Assembly (NCBI GenBank): GCA_017881685.1
Contig: JADGQR010000124.1
Span: 1 to 41,157 of the forward strand
Length of the DNA stretch: 41,157 nt
DNA from: Gemmatimonadaceae bacterium
GTDB taxonomy: Bacteria; Gemmatimonadota; Gemmatimonadetes; Gemmatimonadales; Gemmatimonadaceae
Direction of reading: 5' to 3'
The notes below the pieces were generated by a model. The model was given only the letters and a program-made list of their open reading frames with translations, searched no databases and was not told the origin of the DNA. Shown piece after piece: positions 18,388 to 28,174 of this stretch; the first letter of the stretch is position 1; every line of letters starts with the position of its first letter. Made by a program: the position numbers and the translations under genes.

Positions 18388-20133
18388 GTGACCAGCACCG
18401 CTACTCCTGTAAGCCGGCGGCCGAGATTTCGCGGCGCCGCGAGATGGATCCTTCCGAAGCACCCTGATCCGGCCGCAGTTGCGGCTCTCGGGTCGACTTT
18501 GAATTTGCCCGAGCCCGTTGCACGGCTCCTGGTAATGCGCGGGTATGCCGACGACGAATCGGCGAAGAAGTTCCTGCGTCCGAGGCTCGACCAGCTCCAC
18601 GACGCTCTTCTCCTGAAGGGGGCCGATAAGGCAATCGAGCGCCTGGCCGAAGCCTGTGAAAAAGGCGAAACGGTGATGATCCACGGCGATTACGACGTGG
18701 ACGGAATCTGCTCTACCACAATCATGACGCGAGTCCTGCGACAGTTCGGCGCGAACGCGGTACCGTTCATTCCGAGGAGAATCGAAGACGGATACGACCT
18801 GAGCTCAGCCGGAGTCAACGCCGCGATCGAGGCAGGCGCGAGCGTTGTCCTCACGTGCGATTGTGGGACGAGCGCGGTAGAGCCGGTTGCGGCGCTGTGC
18901 AGGGCAGGGGTCGACGTCATCGTGAGCGACCATCACCTGCCGGGGTCTGCTCTGCCAGATTGTCTCGCTGTAGTGAATCCGAATCAGCAGGGATGCGAAT
19001 ACAAAGACAAACACCTCGCAGCCGTTGGCGTCGTATTCAAGCTTGCACTCGCACTCGCCAAGCGACTTGGCAGGAATGACGCGTTCATCTGGCGGATGCT
19101 CGATCTCGTTGCGCTCGCGACGGTGGCAGATGTCGCGCGGCTGAGCGGGGAGAATCGCGTGATGGTTCGCTACGGACTTCGCATGCTCGCAGAATCCGAG
19201 AATGTCGGATTGCGCGCGATGATCCGCGCGGCTGGACTCGACAACAAGGTTCTCACCACGGGCCGCGTGGGATTTATTCTCGCTCCGCGACTAAATGCCG
19301 TCGGCCGCATCGGACACGCTATTCGAGGCGTCGAGCTTCTCATGACCGAGGACGTCCACGAAGCGAACGCCATCGCGCGCGAGCTCGAGGAGCTGAACGC
19401 GCAGCGGCAGGAGCTGGACAGAAAGACACTCGAGGAAGCCCGTGAGATGGTTGCGGCTCTCGACCTTCCGTCGACATTCGGAATTGTTCTCGCAAAGGAA
19501 GGCTGGCACCCGGGCGTCATCGGTATCGTCGCGTCTCGCGTCGTCGAAGAATTCGGACGCCCGACGATCATGATCGCGCTCGACGGAGAGACCGGCAAAG
19601 GATCGGGCCGCAGCAACTCGGTCATGGATCTGCACAAGGCGCTAGGCGAAACTCGTGACCTCTTGATGCGATTCGGCGGACATCGCGCGGCGGCGGGAAT
19701 CACCATATCGCGCGAGCGTGTCGCCGAATTCGCTGAGCGGTTCAACGCCGTTGCTGCGTCGATGCTCAGGCCGGAAGATCTCCTTCCTGAAGTGAAGATC
19801 GACATGGAGATCGCGATCGAGGGCGCGAACGACGAGCTCGAAAAGATGTTGCGGCATTTCGAGCCGTTCGGAATCGGTAATCCGACGCCAGTGCTCGTCG
19901 CGCGTGGCGTTGCGCTCGCTGGCCCGCCGCGACTCATTGGACAGGACGGACTCAAGCTCCGTCTGGATACCGGCGCCGGTGAGCTCGAGGCAATCGGCTG
20001 GGGACTGGCCGACAGAATCGGGGAGTTTGATCTCGCTCGGAAGGTGGACGTTGCGTTTCGCCTCGAGCGCGACGAGTATCGCGGCGAAAGCCGTCTTCAG
20101 GCAAAGATTGCAGACATCATCCCGAGCAACTGA
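18388..20133 (+). CDS. recJ: Single-stranded-DNA-specific exonuclease RecJ
   Basis: 581 aa DHH family: MIHGDYDVDGICSTTIM, VLTCDCGTSA, VIVSDHHLPG, VALATVADV, GSGRSNSVMDLHKAL, FGGHRAAAGITI. Confidence 0.95.
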   Translation: MTSTATPVSRRPRFRGAARWILPKHPDPAAVAALGSTLNLPEPVARLLVMRGYADDESAKKFLRPRLDQLHDALLLKGADKAIERLAEACEKGETVMIHGDYDVDGICSTTIMTRVLRQFGANAVPFIPRRIEDGYDLSSAGVNAAIEAGASVVLTCDCGTSAVEPVAALCRAGVDVIVSDHHLPGSALPDCLAVVNPNQQGCEYKDKHLAAVGVVFKLALALAKRLGRNDAFIWRMLDLVALATVADVARLSGENRVMVRYGLRMLAESENVGLRAMIRAAGLDNKVLTTGRVGFILAPRLNAVGRIGHAIRGVELLMTEDVHEANAIARELEELNAQRQELDRKTLEEAREMVAALDLPSTFGIVLAKEGWHPGVIGIVASRVVEEFGRPTIMIALDGETGKGSGRSNSVMDLHKALGETRDLLMRFGGHRAAAGITISRERVAEFAERFNAVAASMLRPEDLLPEVKIDMEIAIEGANDELEKMLRHFEPFGIGNPTPVLVARGVALAGPPRLIGQDGLKLRLDTGAGELEAIGWGLADRIGEFDLARKVDVAFRLERDEYRGESRLQAKIADIIPSN

Positions 20134-20138
20134 CATAA

Positions 20139-20660
20139 GTGCGAATCGTTGCCGGCAAGTGGCGGGGAAGGCGGATCGAATCGCCATCCGGACCTGACGT
20201 GCGTCCGACACTCGATCGGGTGCGCGAAGCGTGGATGAGCATTCTTCAGCCGGACATACCCGGCGCCCGTGTGATTGACTTGTTCGCCGGCTCCGGTGCG
20301 CTCGGCCTCGAGGCGCTGTCACGAGGCGCGGCTTCGGCGCAATTCGTCGAGAAGAGTGCGAAGTCGATTCACGCGATCAAGGGGAACATCGAAACCCTCG
20401 GCGCTGGTGATACGGCGACGATCACGCGCGCTGACGCAATTCAGTTCGCCAGAAAACTGTCGCCAGGGGAATTCGATCTCGCTTTTGCGGATCCACCGTA
20501 CGAGGGAGGATTCGCGCCGCTTCTAGCCAGCATCTGGCTTGAGACGCCATTCTCATCGATACTCAGTATCGAGCACAAAGCCGGCGAAACGATGCCGCAG
20601 GCAACCGACACCAGGCGATATGGTACTAGCGCCATCACTTTCTACCGCACCGAGGAGTAG
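20139..20660 (+). CDS. rsmD: 16S rRNA (guanine966-N2)-methyltransferase RsmD
   Basis: MRIVAGKWRGRRIESPSGPDVRPTLDRVREAWMSIL, VIDLFAGSGALGLEALSRGAASAQFVEK, FDLAFADPPYEGG. Confidence 0.93.
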   Translation: MRIVAGKWRGRRIESPSGPDVRPTLDRVREAWMSILQPDIPGARVIDLFAGSGALGLEALSRGAASAQFVEKSAKSIHAIKGNIETLGAGDTATITRADAIQFARKLSPGEFDLAFADPPYEGGFAPLLASIWLETPFSSILSIEHKAGETMPQATDTRRYGTSAITFYRTEE

Positions 20661-20661
20661 C

Positions 20662-21159
20662 GTGGCAACAATCGCCATCTATGCGGGAAGCTTCGATCCA
20701 ATCACGCGTGGGCACGAAGACCTGATCCATCGCAGCTGCGAGTTCGTCGACAGGCTCGTCGTCGCAGTTGCGGTCAACAGCGCGAAGAAACCTCTCTTCA
20801 CTCCGGATGAGCGCGTCGCGCTGATTCGCAGAGCAGCCGGCGACGATCCGTGCATCGAGGTGAAGCAGTTTCAGGGACTCCTCGTCAACTTCGCCCGTGA
20901 GGTTGGTGCGTCGCTGATCATTCGCGGCCTTCGCGCGGTCAGCGACTTCGAATACGAATTCCAGATGGCGCTGATGAACAGAAATCTTTCTCCCGGACTC
21001 GAGACTGTATTCATGGTCCCATCCGTCGAGACCACCTACATCAGCTCGAGCATCGTTCGTGAGATCGCTCAGTATGGCGGGTCGCTTGAGGGGCTCGTAC
21101 ATCCGGCAGTCGCCGAAGCGTTGCGAGCGAAATTCGCAGACGGTCCTTCGAACACGTGA
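20662..21159 (+). CDS. coaD: Phosphopantetheine adenylyltransferase
   Basis: [67 protein letters not shown] start at 20662. Confidence 0.96.
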   Translation: MATIAIYAGSFDPITRGHEDLIHRSCEFVDRLVVAVAVNSAKKPLFTPDERVALIRRAAGDDPCIEVKQFQGLLVNFAREVGASLIIRGLRAVSDFEYEFQMALMNRNLSPGLETVFMVPSVETTYISSSIVREIAQYGGSLEGLVHPAVAEALRAKFADGPSNT

Positions 21160-22088
21160 CCGACTTTGTAAGCAGCATCCGGGAACGGGCGGTCGTACTT
21201 CACTGTTCGATCGTATTTCCCGAGTCGGCGGACGAGCGCGTTCTCGCGGCGGTTTCCGAGCTTCACAAGACAGGAATCGTTCGCCCCATTCTGGTTCTCG
21301 ATCCGTCCAGACCAGAAACACACAAGGCCGCGATCGCGACTGGCGCTGAAACCCTCGAGGGCGAAGAAGGGTCTACGCTCGAATTCGCAGACAGACTCGT
21401 GGCGAACGGCACCTTCGATGGATGCGTTGCAGGTGCAGCGTATACCACCGCCGAGGTTCTTCGGGCAGCGCTTCAAAACATCGGCGTCAAGCCGGGCATA
21501 AAGACTGTCTCCAGCTCATTCTACATGGTTGCGTCCCGCCCCTGGGAGGCGTCGAGTCCGGTCCTCACCTTCAGTGATTGCGCCGTCGTCCCTTACCCGA
21601 CAGCGGAACAGATCGCTGACATCGCGCTGGCGGCGGCGGCAGACAGGAAACTCATCGTAGGCGACGAGCCGCGCGTCGCTCTCCTCTCTTTCAGCACCGC
21701 CGGCAGCGGTCAGGGGCCGTCTGTGGACCTGATGCGCTCGGCACTTCACCTGATAAGGGATCGTGACCCGTCGCTCGCAGTGGACGGAGAATTGCAAGGT
21801 GACGCGGCGTTGGTACCGGCGATCGCAAACCGGAAGTTTCCGGAGAGCGTAATCAAGGGCGATGCGAACGTGCTTGTGTTTCCGTCACTCGACGCGGGAA
21901 ACATCGCCTACAAGCTGGTCCAGCGGTTGGGAGGCGCCAGTGCAATCGGACCGGTGCTTCAAGGCCTCGCGAGACCAGCGTCTGATCTCTCGCGCGGCGC
22001 TCGGCCGGACGACATTATTAACGTCGCCGCGATCACCGCGCTTCAGTCGGCAGATACGGCCATGAAACACACTCGGAGACAAGCATGA
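21156..22088 (+). CDS. pta: Phosphate acetyltransferase (phosphotransacetylase)
   Basis: 310 aa PTA_PTB family: [107 protein letters not shown]. Confidence 0.93.
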   Translation: MTDFVSSIRERAVVLHCSIVFPESADERVLAAVSELHKTGIVRPILVLDPSRPETHKAAIATGAETLEGEEGSTLEFADRLVANGTFDGCVAGAAYTTAEVLRAALQNIGVKPGIKTVSSSFYMVASRPWEASSPVLTFSDCAVVPYPTAEQIADIALAAAADRKLIVGDEPRVALLSFSTAGSGQGPSVDLMRSALHLIRDRDPSLAVDGELQGDAALVPAIANRKFPESVIKGDANVLVFPSLDAGNIAYKLVQRLGGASAIGPVLQGLARPASDLSRGARPDDIINVAAITALQSADTAMKHTRRQA

Positions 22089-22417
22089 GTTTCTCGATCA
22101 GCAAGCAGGGAGAGGTAGTCGTCGTGGATGTCGAAGGGCAGTTGATTGTCGGTAACCGCCAGGAGCTCAAGCAGAAGGTCCTCGATGAGCTCGAGAAAGG
22201 CGAAAAGAAATTCCTCATCGATTTCAGCCAGACCGGCTATATCGACAGCTCCGGACTCGGCGTCCTCGTATCTCTCTCGAAGAAGATCCGCGAGCAGGGT
22301 GGAGAGCTCCGACTGGCAAATCTGAACGACGACCTTCAGACGCTATTCGAGCTGACCAAGCTTGATACGCTGTTTCAGATCTCGGATACGCGGGAGCGCG
22401 CTCTAGAGAGCTTCTGA
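22085..22417 (+). CDS. STAS-domain anti-sigma factor antagonist (RsbV/SpoIIAA-like)
   Basis: 110 aa; [39 protein letters not shown], with the conserved phosphorylatable-Ser region DSSGLG. Confidence 0.93.
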   Translation: MSFSISKQGEVVVVDVEGQLIVGNRQELKQKVLDELEKGEKKFLIDFSQTGYIDSSGLGVLVSLSKKIREQGGELRLANLNDDLQTLFELTKLDTLFQISDTRERALESF

Positions 22418-22839
22418 TGGGCGATTCCCGGGTCGCTCTCGACGTCGAAATTCCAAGCGACGTCAGGTACATCGAAGGTGTAATCGAGCTCGCGACGCGG
22501 AAGTGTCGCGAGCTTTCCATACCTCCCCGAAAGTGCTCCCTCAACGTCCGTGTCGCACTCACCGAAGCGCTTTCCAACGCGATTCTTCGCGGAAACGGGG
22601 ACGCCGCCGACAAGCACGTCAGAGTTCGTGCAGTCGTGAACGATGACTCGCTTGTGTTCGACGTCACCGATGAAGGACCCGGCTTCGACCTTTCAGCGGA
22701 TTGGCCCGATCCGACGAAGCCCGAAAACCTCATGATGGAAGACGGACGCGGCTTGTTTCTCATGCAGCGATTGATGGACCGCGTCGAACGCTTCCAATCA
22801 GACGGCAACGTTGTCAGGCTGACACTCTTCCGGGAATGA
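22417..22839 (+). CDS. Anti-sigma regulatory factor, HATPase_c serine kinase (RsbW/SpoIIAB-like)
   Basis: 140 aa; LNVRVALTEALSNAILRGN (N-box) and FDVTDEGPGFD, GRGLFLMQRLMDRVE (G boxes). Confidence 0.92.
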   Translation: MGDSRVALDVEIPSDVRYIEGVIELATRKCRELSIPPRKCSLNVRVALTEALSNAILRGNGDAADKHVRVRAVVNDDSLVFDVTDEGPGFDLSADWPDPTKPENLMMEDGRGLFLMQRLMDRVERFQSDGNVVRLTLFRE

Positions 22840-24419
22840 AAGAGCTGGAGGCGGTCCTCATCGCATTCCGCGAATCGACGCGGTGTGATGCCGCCGTGTG
22901 GACAGCCGACGGCAGCGGTGGCCTCAGGGCCGTCGCCAGGTCGAACCTCCGGCTTCAACGTCCCGAAACCGTACCCGACTCCAACTCGGTGACCCCGCTG
23001 TCGGTCAACGATGGATCGATGCTCGTCGCGGCCGTCCCGGGAGTCAAGCAAACGTGGCTCGCCGTAGCACCGTGTGATGGAGAGACACCCGGGGAGAAGC
23101 ACCTGCGCATGCTGCTTCCGTTCGTCGGACAGGTTCTGCGCGGTGCACAGGAAGTCGAGCACGCGGCGCTCGAGCTCGCCGAGCGATACGAGGAGATCAA
23201 TCTTCTCTACACGATCGGAGAGATACTCGGCCGCACGGTTACTCTCGAAGACGCTGCGGCGACGATCCTCACGGAAATCTCCGAGACGGTCGGCGCGCGT
23301 CATGCTTCGATCCTCGTGCACGAGCCGGGCACGGACATGCTTCACGTCGTTGCGGCGATCGGAACCGATGCACACACGGCGCCGCCAATTCGAGTCGACG
23401 ATCCGACTTGTGTCTCGTCTCGCGTCTTTCGCACACAGCATCCGCTCACCGTCGAAGCCGGCGAGATGGAGTGCGAAGCCGAACGCCCGTATCGCCGCGG
23501 TGAGATGCTGTCAGTTCCAATCATGTGGACCACTCCGACTGGCGGAGAGCCGCTCGGCGTCGTGAATCTTTCCGACAGGCGGTCAAAACAGCCATACAGC
23601 GCAGGCGACCAGAAACTTGTCGCCGCAATTGCGACGCAGATCGGAACTGCGATTCAGAATGCGCGACTGGTGAAGTCGTCTCTCGAGCAGCAGCGGCTGT
23701 TACAGGAGATGTATCTCGCGCACGACCTTCAGATGAAACTGCTTCCCAAAACGACGATCGTATCGCCGGAAGCGGAGGTCTCGGCCAGAGTCGTTCCGGC
23801 CGAAAGCGTCGGCGGCGACTTCTATCACCTGTTCAGAATGCCGCGCAATCGTACCGGCGTAATGATTGGAGATGTGTCGGGACACGGATACCGCGCGGCG
23901 CTCATCATGGCGCTCGCGATGAGCGCGTCATCGATTCATGCGCAAAGTACGAAGGATCCCGGAGAGATGTTGTCCACTCTGTTCGGAAGCTTGCGCGAAG
24001 AGCTTTCCTCCACTGAGATGTACATCTCGATATTCTTCGGGGTCATCGATCACACGGCGGCGAAACTGCGCTACGCCAACAACGGACATCCTCACGCGTT
24101 CAAGATCGACGGTGACGGGACGACCGTGCGTCTTCAGGCAGACACTCCACCGATGGGATTGACTGATCAAGCGCCGGCGGCCGGCAGCGTTCCGTGGCAG
24201 AAGGGAAGCGATACGCTTGCACTCTTCACGGACGGCATCGTCGATTCCCGCAACGCAGATGGAGAGCGTCTTGGAGAAGCGAGCGTGCTCGACGTCATTG
24301 TAAAGAACCGCGCCAAAAAACCCGCCGAAATAGTTGCCGCTGTTTTCGACCTTCTCGAGGCGCACAGCGGAGAAATTCCAAGTCCCGACGATTTGACGCT
24401 TCTCATTCTCAAGAGCTGA
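22836..24419 (+). CDS. GAF domain-containing PP2C-type SpoIIE phosphatase (RsbU-like)
   Basis: GAF-like middle region; SpoIIE core PAESVGGDFYHLFRMPRNRTGVMIGDVSGHGYRAALIMAL, FGVIDHTAAKLRYANNGHP, LALFTDGIVDSRNADGE. ATG 22836 overlaps the preceding stop; the track ORF from 22701 is over-extended. Confidence 0.92.
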   Translation: MKELEAVLIAFRESTRCDAAVWTADGSGGLRAVARSNLRLQRPETVPDSNSVTPLSVNDGSMLVAAVPGVKQTWLAVAPCDGETPGEKHLRMLLPFVGQVLRGAQEVEHAALELAERYEEINLLYTIGEILGRTVTLEDAAATILTEISETVGARHASILVHEPGTDMLHVVAAIGTDAHTAPPIRVDDPTCVSSRVFRTQHPLTVEAGEMECEAERPYRRGEMLSVPIMWTTPTGGEPLGVVNLSDRRSKQPYSAGDQKLVAAIATQIGTAIQNARLVKSSLEQQRLLQEMYLAHDLQMKLLPKTTIVSPEAEVSARVVPAESVGGDFYHLFRMPRNRTGVMIGDVSGHGYRAALIMALAMSASSIHAQSTKDPGEMLSTLFGSLREELSSTEMYISIFFGVIDHTAAKLRYANNGHPHAFKIDGDGTTVRLQADTPPMGLTDQAPAAGSVPWQKGSDTLALFTDGIVDSRNADGERLGEASVLDVIVKNRAKKPAEIVAAVFDLLEAHSGEIPSPDDLTLLILKS

Positions 24420-24421
24420 GC

Positions 24422-25237
24422 GTGTCAACACGGCGCGGGAATCCTCCGGTTTTGAAGAGGCTGGGCCAGCATTTTCTTCATGACGAGAGAGTGTTGCGCC
24501 GCATTGCAGAAGCGATTGCGCCATTGCCCGGAGAAACAATCGTCGAAATCGGGCCAGGCAGAGGAGCTCTGACTGACATCCTCGCCGAAGGAGAGAATGC
24601 AATCACGGCAATCGAGATCGACAAGGCCCTCAGCGAAAAGCTCCGCGTGCGTTACGCGAAAAACCCGCGGGTGAAAATCGTCGAAGCCGATGTCCTCAAG
24701 ACCGACGTCGCCGAGCTTGCGGGCGGTCCTTTCGTGGTTGCGGGCAACGTTCCCTACTACATAACGACGCCGATAATCTTTCACGTCCTTCGAGCGCCGT
24801 ATCCGCGTCATGCGGTTTTTCTGGTTCAGCTGGAGGTCGCCCAGCGAATCGTCGCGCCGCCAGGATCGCGCACCTATGGTGCGCTGTCAGTCAACGTGCA
24901 GGCTGTCGCGAACGCGGAGATTGTGTTCGAGGTGCCACGAGGAGCGTTCAGTCCGCCGCCCAAAGTCACGTCGGCAGTAGTGAAGATTACGCCACGCCCA
25001 GATCCGATCGTCGGTCCGGAAGACGCCGTGAGATTTCGCGGCTTCGTGCAGGCTCTGTTCGGGATGCGGCGAAAGCAGATCGCCAATGCGCTTCGCTCGG
25101 TGAGCGAGCTGAATACTCAGCAGGTGGCGGAAGTTCTTGCCAGCCTTGGTATCGACCCTCAAACGCGCTCCGAAACGCTTTCGCCTGAAGCGCAGGCCGA
25201 GCTCATGAATGCCGTTCGATCAGTACTGCTGGTCTGA
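24422..25237 (+). CDS. rsmA: 16S rRNA (adenine1518-N6/adenine1519-N6)-dimethyltransferase RsmA (KsgA)
   Basis: LKRLGQHFLHDERVLRRI, VEIGPGRGALTDIL, VVAGNVPYYITTPIIFHVL. GTG start 24422; the track ORF from 24194 is over-extended. Confidence 0.95.
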   Translation: MSTRRGNPPVLKRLGQHFLHDERVLRRIAEAIAPLPGETIVEIGPGRGALTDILAEGENAITAIEIDKALSEKLRVRYAKNPRVKIVEADVLKTDVAELAGGPFVVAGNVPYYITTPIIFHVLRAPYPRHAVFLVQLEVAQRIVAPPGSRTYGALSVNVQAVANAEIVFEVPRGAFSPPPKVTSAVVKITPRPDPIVGPEDAVRFRGFVQALFGMRRKQIANALRSVSELNTQQVAEVLASLGIDPQTRSETLSPEAQAELMNAVRSVLLV

Positions 25238-25858
25238 ACTCCGCTTGGTGAGGGCGAACGTGAGGCCCTCGAGCTCCATCGCCATGTTCACCGTTCGCAG
25301 TGTTACATCAGGCGGCGTGGTAAGCTGAAGGGGAGCGAAACTCAGAATCGCCTTGATGCCGGCACCGACCAGAATGTCGACAATGTTCTGTGCGTTCTCC
25401 GGCGGGACGGTCAGGATCGCGATCTGGTACTTGCCCGACTTGATGTCTCGCTCGAGGTGAACGATATCCTGCACGGCGACGCCACTATACATCTTGCCGA
25501 GCTTGTGCGGGTCACTGTCGTACATGCCGGTGATGTTGAAGCCTCGCTCCGCGAAGCCCGCGTAACGCGCGAGGGCACCGCCAATCTTTCCGGCTCCGAC
25601 AATACAAACGTTCCACTTTCGTCCAAGCCCTAGGATCTCTCGCAGATGGGCCGAGAGCTCAGGGACAGAATAGCCAAGTCCGCGCTTCCCGAAGGAACCG
25701 AAGAATGACAAATCCTTGCGCACCTGGGCGGATGTGGTACCGCCCAATCTGGCGAGGTCGTCGCTCGATGTAGTGAGTACACCGCGAGCGCCGATTTCCT
25801 CAAGAAAGCTGAGATAAATGGACAGCCGGCGGACAGTTGATTCCGCGATCCGTTTCAC
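25220..25858 (-). CDS. rex: Redox-sensing transcriptional repressor Rex
   Basis: 212 aa; IAESTVRRLSIYLSFLEEIGARGVLTTSSDDLARLGGTTSAQVRKDLSFFGSFGKRGLGY (wHTH) and Rossmann segment VCIVGAGKIGGALARYAGFAERGFNITGMYDSDP. GTG start. Confidence 0.96.
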   Translation of the reverse strand: MKRIAESTVRRLSIYLSFLEEIGARGVLTTSSDDLARLGGTTSAQVRKDLSFFGSFGKRGLGYSVPELSAHLREILGLGRKWNVCIVGAGKIGGALARYAGFAERGFNITGMYDSDPHKLGKMYSGVAVQDIVHLERDIKSGKYQIAILTVPPENAQNIVDILVGAGIKAILSFAPLQLTTPPDVTLRTVNMAMELEGLTFALTKRSSDQQY

Positions 25859-25867
25859 GTCAGGGGC

Positions 25868-25885
25868 TTGTGAATTTGTTCACAA
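25868..25885. promoter_or_regulatory. Rex-type operator (perfect palindrome TTGTGAA-N4-TTCACAA)
   Basis: TTGTGAATTTGTTCACAA lies between the divergent rex start (25858) and arcA start (25959); both half sites match the known Rex/ROP consensus exactly. Confidence 0.9.
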
Positions 25886-25958
25886 ACTTAGGCAACTCCC
25901 ATCAGGAGAGCAACCAAAGGCCCAGCGAAGGCAGCCGCTACGGCGTTATCTTCACCTT

Positions 25959-27194
25959 ATGGCGGTTCACATAAGCTCCGAGATCGGCAGGATAAAGGAA
26001 GTGCTGATTCACCCTCCCGGTGCAGAGCTTCTCGCCGTGACCCCGTCTACCCGCCACGACTACCTCTACGACGACATCGTCGACGTCGTTCAGGCCCAGC
26101 GGGAGCATCGGCGCTTCGTCGCCGTTCTGGAGCGATTCGCCACCGTCCATCACGTTCGCGATCTCCTCACCGAGGTCCTGAGCGACGACCAGACCCGGCA
26201 GCACCTGATCCGCGAAACCCTTGACATTGTTCCTTCTGAGCCACTTTCACGCGACCTCCAGGACCTTTCGCCATCCGAGCTCGTAAGAACCCTGATCGAA
26301 GGAAAGGAAGAGTCCCCGGGACTGCTCACCAGCACGCTGAATGAATGCGGTTACACTCTGCCGCCTCTTCCGAATCTCTTCTTCACGCGCGATGTCGCGA
26401 TGGGCATCAACGATCACGTAATGATCGGATCGATGCGTTACGGAGTTCGCTGGACCGAAGAGATCATCATGAAAGCCATCTTCCTGTACAACCCGAAGGT
26501 TTCCAACCAGGGAATTCTGTATGACGGATCGCGCGAGCACCGGCTGAACTACACGCTCGAAGGTGGTGACGTGCATCCGATCAGGCGCGATACACTCATG
26601 ATTGGATTCAGCGAGCGGTCGAGCCCGGCTGCGATCGACAATCTGGCAGACCTGCTGTTTCGGGGGACGACGATTACCGACATCATCATCGTCATCATGC
26701 CCGGCGAGGAATCGGCGATTCACCTCGACATGATCTTCACGCAGGTCGATCGCGAGCTTTGCGTTGTTCACCCGCCGCATTTCATGGGACCCGAGCGTCT
26801 GCCGATTCTTCACTGGAAGAAGGGAAGAAAGGCCCTCCGGGAAATGCCCGACGTTTTTCATGCACTCGACGAGTGCGGTTTTCGTGTCGAGCCAATACTT
26901 TGCGGTGGGCAGCGAAGAATCACGCAGGAACGCGAGCAATGGTCGTCGGGATGCAATTTCCTCGCGGCGCGTCCGGGGCTCGTCCTGTCGTACACGAGGA
27001 ATGAGGCAACACTCGAAGAGATGCAGAAGACGGGGTTCAAGCTGGTGAAGGCTGGCGATTTTCTCGATGGATCCGAGGCGATCCGCGAAGACGAGCGAGC
27101 TGTTATTACGTTCGAGGGCGGCGAGCTGGTGCGTGGCGGAGGCGGTCCTCGATGTATGACGTGTCCGATTCAGCGGGATGATCCGTGGACCTGA
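25959..27194 (+). CDS. arcA: Arginine deiminase
   Basis: SEIGRIKEVLIHPPGAELLAVTP, LPNLFFTRDVAMGINDHVMIGSMRYGVRWTE, LEGGDVHPIRRDTLMIGFSERSS, IHLDMIFTQVD, catalytic-Cys region GGPRCMTCPIQRDD. ATG 25959 chosen over the longer ORF start, which crosses the Rex operator. Confidence 0.92.
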   Translation: MAVHISSEIGRIKEVLIHPPGAELLAVTPSTRHDYLYDDIVDVVQAQREHRRFVAVLERFATVHHVRDLLTEVLSDDQTRQHLIRETLDIVPSEPLSRDLQDLSPSELVRTLIEGKEESPGLLTSTLNECGYTLPPLPNLFFTRDVAMGINDHVMIGSMRYGVRWTEEIIMKAIFLYNPKVSNQGILYDGSREHRLNYTLEGGDVHPIRRDTLMIGFSERSSPAAIDNLADLLFRGTTITDIIIVIMPGEESAIHLDMIFTQVDRELCVVHPPHFMGPERLPILHWKKGRKALREMPDVFHALDECGFRVEPILCGGQRRITQEREQWSSGCNFLAARPGLVLSYTRNEATLEEMQKTGFKLVKAGDFLDGSEAIREDERAVITFEGGELVRGGGGPRCMTCPIQRDDPWT

Positions 27195-28174
27195 GAAGCA
27201 AGGGCATTCAGGCTCGCCCCCAGGACACATTGCTCACAGAGCGCGCCGCGAAGTATCTGCAAAACGGTCCGGCCGATGTCGTCGATCTGATTGGCTATAT
27301 CTGCAACCTTCCGGCTGCTCCGCGAATCGTGGCCGAGCACATGGCGGAAGCGATGTTCGCGGGGCGGACGGAATTTCGGCGCGACGAGTCAGGCCGGTGG
27401 CTGCTGGTTGGCGCAACGAATGTCACGGCGTCTTTCGAAGCGACAGTCGAGATGCCGTCAGTCGAATATCCGCGACGAAGTCGTTCGGCCAAAAGCGAGA
27501 CATCTGGAAGTCGCTTGAAGAAAACCAGGTTGCCGCCTCAGCCACTCAAGTCGCTGTCGTGGGTCGTGGTGGACGTCGAGACAACGGGCGGTTCGCCGCC
27601 GTCTGACAGAATCACCGAGATCGCGGCTGTCGTGGTGCGTGACGGAAGGATCGCCGAAGTGTTCGAGACTCTGGTCAATCCTCAGCGCCCGATCCCATCG
27701 TTCGTGTCAAAGCTCACCAACATCACGTGGGACATGGTGAAGAACGCGCCGAAATTCGAGCACGTGGCAGAGGATGTGATGAAAGCGCTGGACGGCAACG
27801 TCTTCGTAGCGCATAACGCTGCTTTCGACTGGAAGTTCGTGTCGCACGAAGTGACGCGAGCAACCGGCAGCAGACTTTTCGGCCAGCGTCTGTGCACCGT
27901 GCGTCTGGCTCGCGGACTCCTGCCAGGTCTTCCCCGTCGTTCGCTGGACCATCTCGCAAATCATTACGGGGTCGAGATCAACGGCCGTCACCGCGCAGGC
28001 GGAGACGCCATCGCCACTGCGCATTGCCTCATTCGACTTCTGCGCGACGCTGAAGACCAGGGCTGCAGCACGTGGGAAGACCTTGAAGTTCTTCTGCGTG
28101 GGCGTCCGCCGAAAAAGAAGAAGAAGAGATACAGCGCACTACCGTCACCCGTCATCAGAGACACGACCGCGTGA
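27185..28174 (+). CDS. 3'-5' exonuclease, DnaQ/DEDDh family, with an uncharacterised ~110-aa N-terminal extension
   Basis: ExoI SWVVVDVETTGGSPPSDRITEIAAVVV, ExoII VFVAHNAAFDWKFV, ExoIII HRAGGDAIATAHCLI. Lys-rich tail PPKKKKKRY. Confidence 0.88.
   Translation: MDLRSKGIQARPQDTLLTERAAKYLQNGPADVVDLIGYICNLPAAPRIVAEHMAEAMFAGRTEFRRDESGRWLLVGATNVTASFEATVEMPSVEYPRRSRSAKSETSGSRLKKTRLPPQPLKSLSWVVVDVETTGGSPPSDRITEIAAVVVRDGRIAEVFETLVNPQRPIPSFVSKLTNITWDMVKNAPKFEHVAEDVMKALDGNVFVAHNAAFDWKFVSHEVTRATGSRLFGQRLCTVRLARGLLPGLPRRSLDHLANHYGVEINGRHRAGGDAIATAHCLIRLLRDAEDQGCSTWEDLEVLLRGRPPKKKKKRYSALPSPVIRDTTA

Noticed and set aside
22224-23441. 405-aa minus-strand ORF opposite the partner-switching genes
   Set aside because: Shadow ORF; the composition is typical of antisense translation and known + strand families cover the region.
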